DNA of 64,000 nucleotides, taken from the NCBI RefSeq assembly GCF_013409935.1, contig NZ_JACCCO010000001.1:2356001-2420000 (forward strand), given 5' to 3'. The stretch comes from Streptosporangium sandarakinum (lineage in GTDB: Bacteria; Actinomycetota; Actinomycetes; Streptosporangiales; Streptosporangiaceae). Made by a program: the position numbers and the translations under genes. The number at the start of each line of letters is the position of its first letter. Within the stretch, counting starts at the first letter, position 1. Below, piece by piece: positions 39,964 through 48,228 of this stretch. Below the pieces are notes generated by a model. That model was given only the letters and a program-made list of their open reading frames with translations, ran no database searches and was not told the origin of the DNA.

Positions 39964-40995
39964 GTGCGCCGTCGCCGTCCCGTGCCCCCCGCACCCGGCC
40001 TCCGGGCTCCCGCGCCGCCGATGCCCGTACCCGGCGTCTGTGCGTCCCCGGCGACCGCCGTCGCGGCCCTCGCCCTTGTCGCCGCGGCGGTGACGCCGTC
40101 CTGCGTCCCGCTCCCCCCGGCCGCCGCGGCCGGCGCGCCCGGGGGCCGGGACGGTCCCTGCCGTCCGGGAGAGGGCCACGACCTGAGAGACGGCGACTTC
40201 ACCCGCGCCCCGCTCCCGGCCGGCCTGCGCTGCGCCGACCTGAGCAGGGCCGTACTGAGCGGCGTGACCCTAGCCCACGAGGACCTGACCGGAGCGATTC
40301 TGCGCGGCGCCGACCTGCGCGGCAGCGACCTCACCGGGGCCTCGCTCCGCTACGCCGACCTGCGCGCCGCCGACCTCACCGAGGCGCAGCTCGGCGAGGT
40401 GCGCGCCGACCACGCCGACCTGCGCGGCGCGTACCTCGCCGACGCCGAGGCCGTGCAGGCGAGGTTCCCGCACGCCGACCTCACCGGGGCCAAACTGGTC
40501 CGCGCCAACCTGGGGCAGGCCGACCTCACCGGGGCCAAGCTGGTCGGCGCCAACCTGGAGGAGAGCAACGCGGAGCAGGTGGCGGCGGTCGGGGCCGACT
40601 TCACCCGGGGCAGGCTCGGCGGGACCGACCTGAACCAGGCCGGGCTGGGCGACGCCACCTTCACCGGCACCGACCTCACCGGCGCCGATCTCGGCCAGGC
40701 CGACCTGCGCGGCGCCGACTTCACCGGGGCGGTCATCGAGGGGACCACCTTCGACCAGGCCCGCGGCGTGGACCTGGCGGGCGCCCGGGGCTTCCCGGCG
40801 GGCCTCCGCGACCCGTGGAACCGGCGGCCCAGGTCCGCGGCGTCCAACCCCCAGGTCGGACCGCCGGAGACGGACCTCCTGCCGGAACGGCCCGCCGTCG
40901 GGCCCGTCATGGTGGCCTTCAGCGCGGCGGGCATGATCCTGCTGCTGGCGGGCTGGGCCGTACGGACCCGGTGGCGGCGCCGCCGGCGCGGCTGA
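39964..40995 (+). CDS. Pentapeptide-repeat protein with signal and C-terminal membrane anchor
   Basis: A 343-aa protein from the GTG at 39964 (GAAGGAGG upstream). A hydrophobic segment near residues 30-55 acts as signal or anchor. About 30 pentapeptide repeats of the A(D/N)LxG type follow (for example ADLTEAQLGEVRADHADLRG), building a right-handed quadrilateral beta-helix. The C-terminus has a Pro-rich linker and one membrane helix (VMVAFSAAGMILLLAGWAV) with a basic tail. The helix would lie outside the membrane. Function unknown; the anchor argues against a Qnr-type cytoplasmic DNA mimic. Confidence 0.85.
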   Translation: MRRRRPVPPAPGLRAPAPPMPVPGVCASPATAVAALALVAAAVTPSCVPLPPAAAAGAPGGRDGPCRPGEGHDLRDGDFTRAPLPAGLRCADLSRAVLSGVTLAHEDLTGAILRGADLRGSDLTGASLRYADLRAADLTEAQLGEVRADHADLRGAYLADAEAVQARFPHADLTGAKLVRANLGQADLTGAKLVGANLEESNAEQVAAVGADFTRGRLGGTDLNQAGLGDATFTGTDLTGADLGQADLRGADFTGAVIEGTTFDQARGVDLAGARGFPAGLRDPWNRRPRSAASNPQVGPPETDLLPERPAVGPVMVAFSAAGMILLLAGWAVRTRWRRRRRG

Positions 40996-41028
40996 GCCGC
41001 GGCGCGGCCCGGACCACCGCCGGCGGGG

Positions 41029-42423
41029 TCAGATGCCGCTGGGGGTCATCGGCTGCATCAGGCGGCGGGCCGCCTCGGTGATGGAGCCGGACAGCGAGGG
41101 GTAGACCGCGAAGGTGTGGGCGACCTGGTCGACGGTGAGCCGCTGCTGCACCGCCAGCGAGACCGCCAGGATCAGCTCGGACGCGCGGGGGGCGACCACC
41201 ACGCCGCCGAGGACGATGCCGGTGTGCGGGCGGCAGAACAGCTTCACGAAGCCGTCGCTGAACCCCTGCATCTTCGCCCGGGCGTTGGTGGCCAGCGGCA
41301 GCTTGACGACGGTGGCCTCGATCTCGCCGGCCTCGATCGACTTCTGGGTGACGCCCACCGCGGCGATCTCCGGGTCGGTGAAGATGTTGGAGGCGACGGT
41401 GGCCAGGCGGAGCGGCTGCACCGCCTCGCCGAGCGCGTGCCAGACCGCGATCCGGCCCTGCATCGCCGCGACCGAGGCGAGCATCAGCACGCCGGTGCAG
41501 TCGCCGGCGGCGTACACGCCGGGCGCCGAGGTGCGCGAGACCTTGTCCACCTGGACGAAGCCGCCCCGGTCGAGGGTGACCCCGGCCTCCTCCAGGCCGA
41601 TGCCCGCGGTGTTGGGCACCATGCCGACCGTCATCAGGCAGTGGCTGCCCTCGGCGGTGCGGCCGTCCTCCAGCGTGACGACCACGCCGTCGGCGGTGCG
41701 CTTGACCGACTCCGCGCGGGAGCGGCCCATGACGTTCATCCCGCGCCGGCGGTAGACCTCCTCCAGGACCTCCGCGGCGTCGGCGTCCTCGTTGGGCATC
41801 ATCCGGTCACGCGAGGACACGAGCGTGACCTCCGAGCCGAGCGAGCGGTAGGCGCCCGCGAGCTCCGCGCCGGTGACGCCGGAGCCGACCACGATGAGGT
41901 GCTCGGGCAGCTCCCCGAGGTCGTACAGCTGGCGCCAGGTGAGGATGCGCTCGCCGTCGGGCTCGGCGCCGGTGAGGATGCGCGGGGTCGCGCCGGTGGC
42001 CACGATGACCACGTCGGCCCGGATCGTCCGGTCGCCGGCCCTGACCACCTGCGGGTCGACCAGCCGCCCGGGTGCCCGGACCACCTCGACCCCCTCGGCC
42101 GCCAGCCTGGCCGCGATGTCGGCCGACTGGGCGCGGGCCAGCTCCTTGACGCGCCGGTTGACCTCCGGCATGTCGGCGATGACGCCGCCGGCGTCGCCGT
42201 CGGGGCCGCCGGTGTAGTGGACGCCCAGCATGCTGGCGTCGAGGAGCGCCTGCTTGCGCACGGAGCTGGCGATCAGCGTCTTGGACGGCACGCAGTCGGT
42301 GAGCACGCAGGCCCCGCCGGGACCGTCCTGCTCGACGACCGTGACCTGTGCGCCGAGCTGCGCGGCCACGAGTGCCGCCTCGTAACCGCCGGGTCCGCCG
42401 CCGATGATAACGATCCTTGTCAC
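41029..42423 (-). CDS. lpdA: NAD(P)H-quinone dehydrogenase, LpdA (Rv3303c)-like flavoprotein
   Basis: A 464-aa FAD-dependent disulfide-oxidoreductase-fold protein. FAD is bound at RIVIIGGGPGGYEAAL and GVYAAGDCTG, and NAD(P)H at HLIVVGSGVTGAELAG. The redox-type pair CVLTDC is present, but the C-terminal segment reads TFAVYPSLSGSITEAARRL, lacking the His of true lipoamide dehydrogenases. This matches mycobacterial Rv3303c/LpdA, a quinone reductase. The GTG at 42423 gives the usual N-terminus; an ATG at 42441 is possible. Confidence 0.88.
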   Translation of the reverse strand: MTRIVIIGGGPGGYEAALVAAQLGAQVTVVEQDGPGGACVLTDCVPSKTLIASSVRKQALLDASMLGVHYTGGPDGDAGGVIADMPEVNRRVKELARAQSADIAARLAAEGVEVVRAPGRLVDPQVVRAGDRTIRADVVIVATGATPRILTGAEPDGERILTWRQLYDLGELPEHLIVVGSGVTGAELAGAYRSLGSEVTLVSSRDRMMPNEDADAAEVLEEVYRRRGMNVMGRSRAESVKRTADGVVVTLEDGRTAEGSHCLMTVGMVPNTAGIGLEEAGVTLDRGGFVQVDKVSRTSAPGVYAAGDCTGVLMLASVAAMQGRIAVWHALGEAVQPLRLATVASNIFTDPEIAAVGVTQKSIEAGEIEATVVKLPLATNARAKMQGFSDGFVKLFCRPHTGIVLGGVVVAPRASELILAVSLAVQQRLTVDQVAHTFAVYPSLSGSITEAARRLMQPMTPSGI

Positions 42424-42564
42424 ATCCCTATTCTTCCGCATTACCGGACCGGTCGGCTCGCCGTACCCCGGGAAAGCCGCGGAACCCACGGCGACGGCGG
42501 GGAAAATCGACACCGGCCGAGCCTGCGTGATCGCCGGGCGGTTCTTCGATTAGTGTTTGGTGCC

Positions 42565-43017
42565 GTGCCTGTCTACGCCGCCTACGGCAGCAACATGGAC
42601 CCGAAGCAGATGGCCCAGCGGGCCCCCCACTCCCCCATGCGGGGATCGGGCTGGCTCCAGGGCTGGCGCCTGACGTTCGGCGGGAACGACCTCGGCTGGG
42701 AGGGCGCGCTCGCCACCATCGTGGAGGAGGCCGGCGAGCAGGTCTTCGTCGTCCTCTACGACGTGCCCGAGTGGGACGAGACCACCCTCGACCAGTGGGA
42801 GGGGGCCGCGGCCGGCCTCTACCACAAGGTCAGGCTCCGGGTGCAGACCCTGGAGGGCGAGGTCGTGGCCTGGTTCTACGTGCTCGACGGCTACGAGGGC
42901 GGGCTGCCCTCCGCCCGCTACCTCGGCATCCTGGCCGAGGCGGCGGAGAAGGCCGGGGCGCCCGACGACTACGTCCGGGCGCTGCGTGAGCGCCCCTGCT
43001 CCTCCCTGGGGAGCTGA
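42565..43017 (+). CDS. Gamma-glutamylcyclotransferase-like protein
   Basis: A 150-aa protein from the GTG at 42565 (PVYAAYGSNMDPKQM). YGSNM is the substrate-loop motif of the GGCT-like fold, and the Glu in LDQWEGAA is the likely catalytic residue. Family members cyclise gamma-glutamyl groups to 5-oxoproline or have amine-related roles. No clear ribosome binding site precedes the start. TAGTGT (42551-42556) 8 bases upstream could be a -10 for a leaderless message. It precedes the nucleoside phosphorylase gene. Confidence 0.8.
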   Translation: MPVYAAYGSNMDPKQMAQRAPHSPMRGSGWLQGWRLTFGGNDLGWEGALATIVEEAGEQVFVVLYDVPEWDETTLDQWEGAAAGLYHKVRLRVQTLEGEVVAWFYVLDGYEGGLPSARYLGILAEAAEKAGAPDDYVRALRERPCSSLGS

Positions 43018-43041
43018 GCGACGTCCCGCCCTAACGGCGAG

Positions 43042-43047
43042 TAACCT
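43042..43047 (+). promoter_or_regulatory. Putative -10 element of a leaderless pnp transcript
   Basis: TAACCT fits the actinobacterial TANNNT -10 consensus and ends 7 bases before the GTG of the phosphorylase gene, which has no Shine-Dalgarno sequence. Transcription would then begin at the start codon itself. Confidence 0.5.
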
Positions 43048-43054
43048 CTGATGC

Positions 43055-43858
43055 GTGACGAATGACCCTTATGCACTCGCCGAGGACGCCGCGACCGCTC
43101 TCAAGGACGCCCTGGGAGTCGAGTCCGTCGATGTCGCCCTGGTGATGGGTTCGGGCTGGGTCCCGGCCGCCGACGCGATCGGTGAGACGATCGCCGAGGT
43201 CCCGGTGACCGACCTGCCCGGGTTCGCCCCGCCCCTGGTCGCGGGCCACGCGGGCCGGATCCGCGCGGTGCGGACCGCGCTGGGCAAGATCGCGCTGATC
43301 TTCCTGGGCCGCACCCACCTCTACGAGGGCCGCGGTGTGGAGCCGGTCGTGCACGGCGTGCGGACCGCGATCGCCGCCGGCGCCCGCACGGTCGTGCTGA
43401 CCAACGCCGCGGGCGGTCTGCGCCCGGAGACGCAGGCGGTCGGCGAGGCCGTCCTGATCAGCGACCACATCAACCTGACCGGGGCCAACCCGATCACCGG
43501 CGCCACCTTCATCGACCTCACCGACGTCTACACCCCGCGCCTGCGCGACCTGGTCCGCGAGGTGGACCCGTCGATGGCGGAGGGCGTCTACATCGCGTTC
43601 CGCGGCCCGACCTACGAGACCCCGGCCGAGGTCCGCATGTGCCGGGCCCTCGGCGGCGACATGGTCGGCATGTCCACCGTGCTGGAGGCCGTCGCCGCCC
43701 GCGAGGGCGGGGCCGAGGTGCTGGGGATCTCGCTCGTCACCAACCCGGGCGCCGGGCTGGTGGGCGAGCCGCTGAACCACCACGAGGTGCTGGAGGTCGG
43801 CCGCGCCACCGCCTCGCGCATGGGCGGGCTGCTGTCGAAGGTCGTCGACAAGCTCTGA
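43055..43858 (+). CDS. punA: Purine nucleoside phosphorylase (trimeric class)
   Basis: A 267-aa enzyme splitting inosine or guanosine with phosphate into base and ribose 1-phosphate. VALVMGSGWVPAADAI is the phosphate-binding loop. GRTHLYEG, VLTNAAGGLRPE, FRGPTYETPAEVRM and GDMVGMSTVLEAV are the class II (PNPase/MTAP) signatures, including the base-binding Glu of FRGPTYETPAE. The next gene, a phosphomutase, is a plausible source of ribose 5-phosphate from the product. Confidence 0.93.
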   Translation: MTNDPYALAEDAATALKDALGVESVDVALVMGSGWVPAADAIGETIAEVPVTDLPGFAPPLVAGHAGRIRAVRTALGKIALIFLGRTHLYEGRGVEPVVHGVRTAIAAGARTVVLTNAAGGLRPETQAVGEAVLISDHINLTGANPITGATFIDLTDVYTPRLRDLVREVDPSMAEGVYIAFRGPTYETPAEVRMCRALGGDMVGMSTVLEAVAAREGGAEVLGISLVTNPGAGLVGEPLNHHEVLEVGRATASRMGGLLSKVVDKL

Positions 43859-43862
43859 CCCC

Positions 43863-43890
43863 CGTCCCGGCCCGCGAGGAGGCCGGGACG
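43863..43890 (+). terminator. Hairpin terminator after pnp
   Basis: CGTCCCGGCC (43863-43872) pairs perfectly with GGCCGGGACG (43881-43890) over an 8-base loop, 5 bases past the stop codon. No T-tract. Confidence 0.7.
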
Positions 43891-43980
43891 CCGAGAAACC
43901 ACCCGGCAGGGCCCGCGGGGCGGGCCGGCCCGATGACGGACCCGGCGGAGGCGGCGGGCCGCCGCCGGCAGGAGGCGACG

Positions 43981-45627
43981 TTGAACAGCGATCTCGTACG
44001 GCGCGCGCGGGACTGGCAGGCCCAGGACCCCGACCCGGAGACCCGCGCCGAGCTCGGCGCGCTGCTGGAGGGCGGTGACGGGGCGGCGCTGCGCGAGCGG
44101 TTCGGGGCCAAGCTGGAGTTCGGCACCGCGGGGCTCCGCGGTGAGCTGGGCGCCGGTCCCAACCGGATGAACCGGGTCACCGTCATGCGCGCCGCCGCGG
44201 GCCTGGCCCGGGTGCTCGGGCCGGGCAGGCACGTCGTGATCGGCTACGACGCCCGGTACAACTCCGACGTCTTCGCCCGCGACACCGCCGCCGTGCTCAC
44301 CGGCGCCGGGCTGCGCGCCTCGGTGCTGCCCGGCCCGCTGCCCACCCCGGTGCTGGCCTTCGCCGTGCGGCACCTCGTCGCCGACGCCGGCGTGATGGTC
44401 ACCGCCAGCCACAACCCGCCCCGGGACAACGGTTACAAGGTCTACTGGGGCGACGGCTCGCAGATCGTGCCGCCGGTGGACCGGGAGATCTCCGACGCGA
44501 TCGACGCCGTCGGGGACGTCTCCCGGCTGCCGCTCGGCTCCCCCGACGACGACACCTGGACCACGCTGGGCAAGGAGATCGTGGCCTCCTACGTGGACGC
44601 GGTCACCGCGCTGCCGATCGGGGACGCCCGCGACCTGAAGGTGGCCTACACGCCGCTGCACGGCGTGGGCGCGGTGACGCTGACCGGCGCCTTCCTGGCG
44701 GCCGGGTTCGAGGCCCCGGTCATCGTGGACGCCCAGGCCGCCCCGGACCCCGGCTTCCCCACCGTCGCCTTCCCCAACCCGGAGGAGCCGGGCGCGATGG
44801 ACCTCGCGCTGGAGCTCGGCGGGCGGATCGGCGCGGACATCGTGCTGGCCAACGACCCCGACGCCGACCGCTGCGCGGTGGGCGTTCCCCTGCCGGACGG
44901 CGGCCACCGGATGCTCACCGGCGACGAGCTCGGCGCCCTGCTGGGCGAGCACGTGATCCGGAACACCTCCGGCGACGAGCGCCTGGTCGCCACCACCATC
45001 GTCTCGTCGTCCCTGCTCGGCAAGATCGCCGCCGGGTACGGCGTGCGCCACGCCGAGACCCTCACCGGCTTCAAGTGGATCATGCGGGCCGCGGGCGGCG
45101 ACCTCGTCTTCGGCTACGAGGAGGCGCTGGGCTACAGCGTCGGCACCGACACCGGTCTGCCGGTGCACGACAAGGACGGCATCGGGGCGGCGCTGACCGT
45201 CGCCGGGCTGGCCGCCCGCGCCAAGCGCGACGGCCGCACCCTGCTCGACCTGCTGGACGACCAGGCCCGCCGGTACGGCCTGCACGCCACCTCCCAGCTC
45301 TCGGTCCGGGTGGACGACCTGTCCCTGATCGCCGGCGCGATGGCCGGGCTGCGCGCCACGCCGCCGGCCGAGCTGGGCGGCCGGAAGGTCGAGTCCGCCG
45401 ACGACCTGCGCGAGGGCGCGGGCGGCCTGCCGCCCACCGACGGCCTGCGCTACCGGCTGTCCGGCGGCGCCCGCGTCGTCGTCCGCCCGTCGGGCACCGA
45501 GCCCAAGCTCAAGTGCTATCTGGAGGTCGTCGTCCCGGTCACCGGGGAGGTCTCCGAGGCGCGGACCCGGGCCGCCGCCGACCTGGACGCCCTCCGCGCC
45601 GACCTGTCGGCCGCCCTGGGCCTGTAG
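43981..45627 (+). CDS. Phospho-sugar mutase (phosphomannomutase/phosphoglucomutase family)
   Basis: A 548-aa enzyme. The TTG at 43981 is chosen because AGGAGG lies 6 bases upstream; an ATG at 43933 lacks a site. LEFGTAGLRGELGAGPNRMN is the N-terminal signature. The catalytic phosphoserine loop is VTASHNPPRDNGYK, the Mg site NDPDADRCAV, the sugar loop FGYEEALGYSVG and the phosphate loop VRPSGTEPKLKCYLE. The group including this form (PGM2/phosphopentomutase-like) often acts on pentose phosphates, which fits its position after purine nucleoside phosphorylase. Confidence 0.9.
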   Translation: MNSDLVRRARDWQAQDPDPETRAELGALLEGGDGAALRERFGAKLEFGTAGLRGELGAGPNRMNRVTVMRAAAGLARVLGPGRHVVIGYDARYNSDVFARDTAAVLTGAGLRASVLPGPLPTPVLAFAVRHLVADAGVMVTASHNPPRDNGYKVYWGDGSQIVPPVDREISDAIDAVGDVSRLPLGSPDDDTWTTLGKEIVASYVDAVTALPIGDARDLKVAYTPLHGVGAVTLTGAFLAAGFEAPVIVDAQAAPDPGFPTVAFPNPEEPGAMDLALELGGRIGADIVLANDPDADRCAVGVPLPDGGHRMLTGDELGALLGEHVIRNTSGDERLVATTIVSSSLLGKIAAGYGVRHAETLTGFKWIMRAAGGDLVFGYEEALGYSVGTDTGLPVHDKDGIGAALTVAGLAARAKRDGRTLLDLLDDQARRYGLHATSQLSVRVDDLSLIAGAMAGLRATPPAELGGRKVESADDLREGAGGLPPTDGLRYRLSGGARVVVRPSGTEPKLKCYLEVVVPVTGEVSEARTRAAADLDALRADLSAALGL

Positions 45628-45703
45628 GGGCCGGGGTCCCCCGTGGGGCCCGGTTCCGCTCCTTCCCCGGAACCGGCGCCCGAGTTCTCGGTGACCGCCG
45701 CGG

Positions 45704-45746
45704 ACGATGGTCTCATTTCTGAGACACTCAGAAATGAGACCATCGT
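45704..45746. repeat. Perfect 20-bp inverted repeat with 3-base loop
   Basis: The arm at 45704-45723 (ACGATGGTCTCATTTCTGAG) is repeated exactly in reverse complement at 45727-45746 around ACA. The arms are much less GC-rich than the surroundings. There is no T-tract after either arm. It lies between the convergent mutase and AAA-ATPase genes, so it may be a two-way terminator or the end of a small mobile sequence. Confidence 0.85.
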
Positions 45747-45880
45747 GGCCGTCGGACGGGTCCGCTCAAAGAGCGAGGAAGACGAGCGGACCACGGCGTC
45801 CGTCGTCCGCCGTCGAGTCAGAGGACATCGATGGGCCGGCATCGTGGTCCCGCTCAGGACGGTTCACCTGGCTTTGGTGA

Positions 45881-47134
45881 CTATCTGTCCCACAGGGCGC
45901 TGATGGGCAACGCTGTCAGCCTGTCTCCGAACGACAGCGATCTCACCCCGGTGTAGAAGACGAACCCGTGGACGAAGCTCTCACCGAGGCTTTCACGCAG
46001 TGCGATAAGTCCCTTGAAGTCATCCTGCTTGACGGCATCGGTCGCCTTGGCCTCCACGCCGACGACCCGCCCATTGTTCCGTTCGAGGACGAGGTCCACT
46101 TCGGCGCCCTGGCTGACCCTCCAGTGGTGAAGACCCACGGGGAACGGCGCCCACGTGGCCTGCTTCGCGATCTCGTTGACGATGAACGACTCGACGAGAG
46201 GTCCGCGCGCCGGGGAGACCCTCGCGGCGAGGCCATCCGCGTCGACGCCGATCAGATGAGCGGCGAGGCCGGTGTCGGTGACGTGAAGCTTGGGGCGGCG
46301 AACCGCCCGAGCCGTGAGGTTTCTGGACCATGCCGGAATCTGGCGGATCAGGAAGACCGTCTCCAGCAAACCGAGGTAGCGGCTGACCGTGGTCCGGTGG
46401 AGCTGGAGATCACTGCTGATCTTCATGATGTTCGGCTCCTGCGCGGTGCTCGCCGCCGCGAGGCTGAGCAACTGCCCAAGATTGCTCGGCTCGTCGACCC
46501 TGGCCATCTCCCTGATGTCCGTGTCGATGACCGACTGGACGTAGGTCCGGTACCAGCTGCCCCGGGTGAACTCCGACCTCATTCCGATCGCCTCGGGATA
46601 GAACCCTCGGCAGACGAGCTCGAAGTAATCCCTGCGCTCATGGTCACTGAGCGAGGACGAGCGCAACGCCTCGGGGTTGTCGAAGGCGGCGACCAGAAAG
46701 GACCCACCGGTGGGAGCCAGCTCCTCCTGCGCGAAGGGCCAGACCTCCAGGATGCCGGCTCGCCCGGCCAGGGACTCGCTCAACGACGGCGTGGAGAGGA
46801 ATCTCGTGGATCCCGCCAGGACGAACTGGCCGCGCTCGGGGTTTCGGTCGACCTCCGCCTTGATCGCCAGGATCAGGTCGTCTCCTCCTCGCTGGATCTC
46901 GTCGATCATCATCGGGCGCGATCCATCGGTGATGAAGGCGGATGGGTCAGCCTGCGCGGCCGCTCTCAGCGGACCATCATCCAAAGTGAGATACGTCCCG
47001 CCTCTTCCGGCATTGAGTTGCTGGAGCAAGGTCGTCTTACCCGACTGTCTCGGCCCGTTGACGATCACCACCCGGAAGGCGTCCAGAAACTCCTCCGCGT
47101 GCCCGATCACACGACGTGAGATCAACTCGGACAT
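45881..47134 (-). CDS. AAA ATPase with C-terminal DUF4143 domain
   Basis: A 417-aa protein. The Walker A motif is VNGPRQSGKTTLLQQL near residue 30, and Walker B is MMIDEIQRG. A winged-helix region (KISSDLQLHRTTVSRYLGLL) is followed by a restriction-endonuclease-like DUF4143 segment. The latter has HVTDTGLAAHLIG, VESFIVNEIAKQ, EVDLVLERNNGRVVGVEAK (an Asp-x-Glu-Lys-like nuclease core). The function of this widespread accessory family is not established. Codon wobble is visibly less GC-rich than in the neighbours, suggesting acquisition. Upstream lies an iteron-like repeat array. Confidence 0.88.
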   Translation of the reverse strand: MSELISRRVIGHAEEFLDAFRVVIVNGPRQSGKTTLLQQLNAGRGGTYLTLDDGPLRAAAQADPSAFITDGSRPMMIDEIQRGGDDLILAIKAEVDRNPERGQFVLAGSTRFLSTPSLSESLAGRAGILEVWPFAQEELAPTGGSFLVAAFDNPEALRSSSLSDHERRDYFELVCRGFYPEAIGMRSEFTRGSWYRTYVQSVIDTDIREMARVDEPSNLGQLLSLAAASTAQEPNIMKISSDLQLHRTTVSRYLGLLETVFLIRQIPAWSRNLTARAVRRPKLHVTDTGLAAHLIGVDADGLAARVSPARGPLVESFIVNEIAKQATWAPFPVGLHHWRVSQGAEVDLVLERNNGRVVGVEAKATDAVKQDDFKGLIALRESLGESFVHGFVFYTGVRSLSFGDRLTALPISALWDR

Positions 47135-47173
47135 GGTTCCCCTCCCCTCGGCAACGGACTCAGCATAGACCGC

Positions 47174-47345
47174 ACCGACATTTCACGGGGCATGTAACCG
47201 ACAGTTCACAGAACATCGGCCGACATTCGACGGCCCCTTGAAATCACAGCTCAGAAGGGAAAGCCGACATTTCACGGGGTGCCTGACCGACACTCCACGT
47301 ACCGCCAACCGACATTTGACGGAACGAGAAACCGACAGATTTCGC
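47174..47345. repeat. Iteron-like array: seven CCGACA repeats at 22-23 bp spacing
   Basis: Copies of ACCGACATTTCACGG or close variants lie at 47174, 47197, 47219, 47263, 47286, 47308 and 47331; a badly decayed eighth copy fits the double-length step near 47242. The steps are 23, 22, 44, 23, 22 and 23 bp. All are in the same orientation. The array begins 40 bp upstream of the ATPase start. Periodic direct repeats of this kind occur as replication iterons, as multiple regulator sites and at IS21-family ends. Confidence 0.85.
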
Positions 47346-47492
47346 CGTCGCTCGACACAGACCGAGGGAGGATGCGTCCTCCGGTGGCGGGCCGCGGCCG
47401 GAGGGATGGAACAGAGGGAGCGGCGGGCGGGGGCGGCGCGCCGGCCGTCCCCGCCCGTGGCCCGTCGGGTCGGAACGACCCGGTGTCTCCCG

Positions 47493-48200
47493 TCAGGAGA
47501 CCACCACGGCGGCGACCACCACGGCGAGCGCGCCCAGCAGGGCGATCATGGCGGCCGGCGCCCAGGTGAGCCTGATCGGAGCCCGCCCGGCGTCCCCCGC
47601 GTCCCCGGCGGTCGGCGCCGTACCGGAGCCGGGGGCCTTCGCCGTACCGGAGGCACCCGCCGCGCCGGCGGTCTGTGCGGCGGCGAAGGCGGCGGCCCGG
47701 CGGGCCGACTCGGCCCGCTCGGCGATCTGCTCGGCCACCCAGTCCGCGTGGGTCTTGCCCGCCAGCAGCTGGGCCGCGGCCTGCTCCCCCTTGGTGGGCG
47801 TCGCCTCGGTGCGGAACCGTCCGCCGGTGCGGGCGGGCCGCGCCCGCCGCGCGGCCGAGGCCCGCTCTCGGCCGGAGGTCTGCGGCGTCCAGCAGCGTAC
47901 GACCGTGTCACCGGAGGTGATCTTGATCGAGTGGGAGACCGTGACATCGTCCACGGCCGTCCAGGGGAGGAACGTGTCCCTGAACGGGTTGCGCACCAGC
48001 ACGCCGTCCTCGGCCAGGACGACCCCGGGCCGCAGGCAGGTGATGTAGACCAGCGCGGTGATGACCGCCAGCACCGCGCCCGCGACCATCGACTCCGGCC
48101 CGCTGTAGCGGACGACGAGGTCCACCGCGTTGAGCGCGGCGAACACCATCCAGACCCAGCCGAGGATCAACGCGGCCCTCGACCGGAACACCTGCTTCAT
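47493..48200 (-). CDS. PH-domain-like membrane protein
   Basis: A 235-aa protein with two N-terminal membrane helices (LILGWVWMVFAALNAVDLVV, AVLAVITALVYITCL). A small beta-rich PH-like domain follows (GVVLAEDGVLVRNPFRDTFL, then WTAVDDVTVSHSIKI). A basic, then Ala/Gly-rich disordered region leads to a C-terminal helix (AAMIALLGALAVVVAAVVV). This layout is common in small actinobacterial PH-domain membrane proteins of unknown role. It lies directly after the adenosine deaminase gene. Confidence 0.75.
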   Translation of the reverse strand: MKQVFRSRAALILGWVWMVFAALNAVDLVVRYSGPESMVAGAVLAVITALVYITCLRPGVVLAEDGVLVRNPFRDTFLPWTAVDDVTVSHSIKITSGDTVVRCWTPQTSGRERASAARRARPARTGGRFRTEATPTKGEQAAAQLLAGKTHADWVAEQIAERAESARRAAAFAAAQTAGAAGASGTAKAPGSGTAPTAGDAGDAGRAPIRLTWAPAAMIALLGALAVVVAAVVVS

Positions 48201-48228
48201 ACCACCGACCCCACTCCCGGAGCCCCGC

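Noticed and set aside
41116-43017. 633-codon plus-strand gene
   Set aside because: Only the last 150 codons (GGCT-like) are real; the rest is antisense to lpdA.
43639-45627. Phosphomutase starting at 43639
   Set aside because: The first 114 codons overlap pnp in another frame; the TTG at 43981 with AGGAGG is the natural start.
47174-47345. CRISPR array
   Set aside because: The repeats are degenerate, about 15 bp with 7-8 bp gaps; CRISPR repeats are near-identical with spacers of 30 bp or more, and no cas genes are present.
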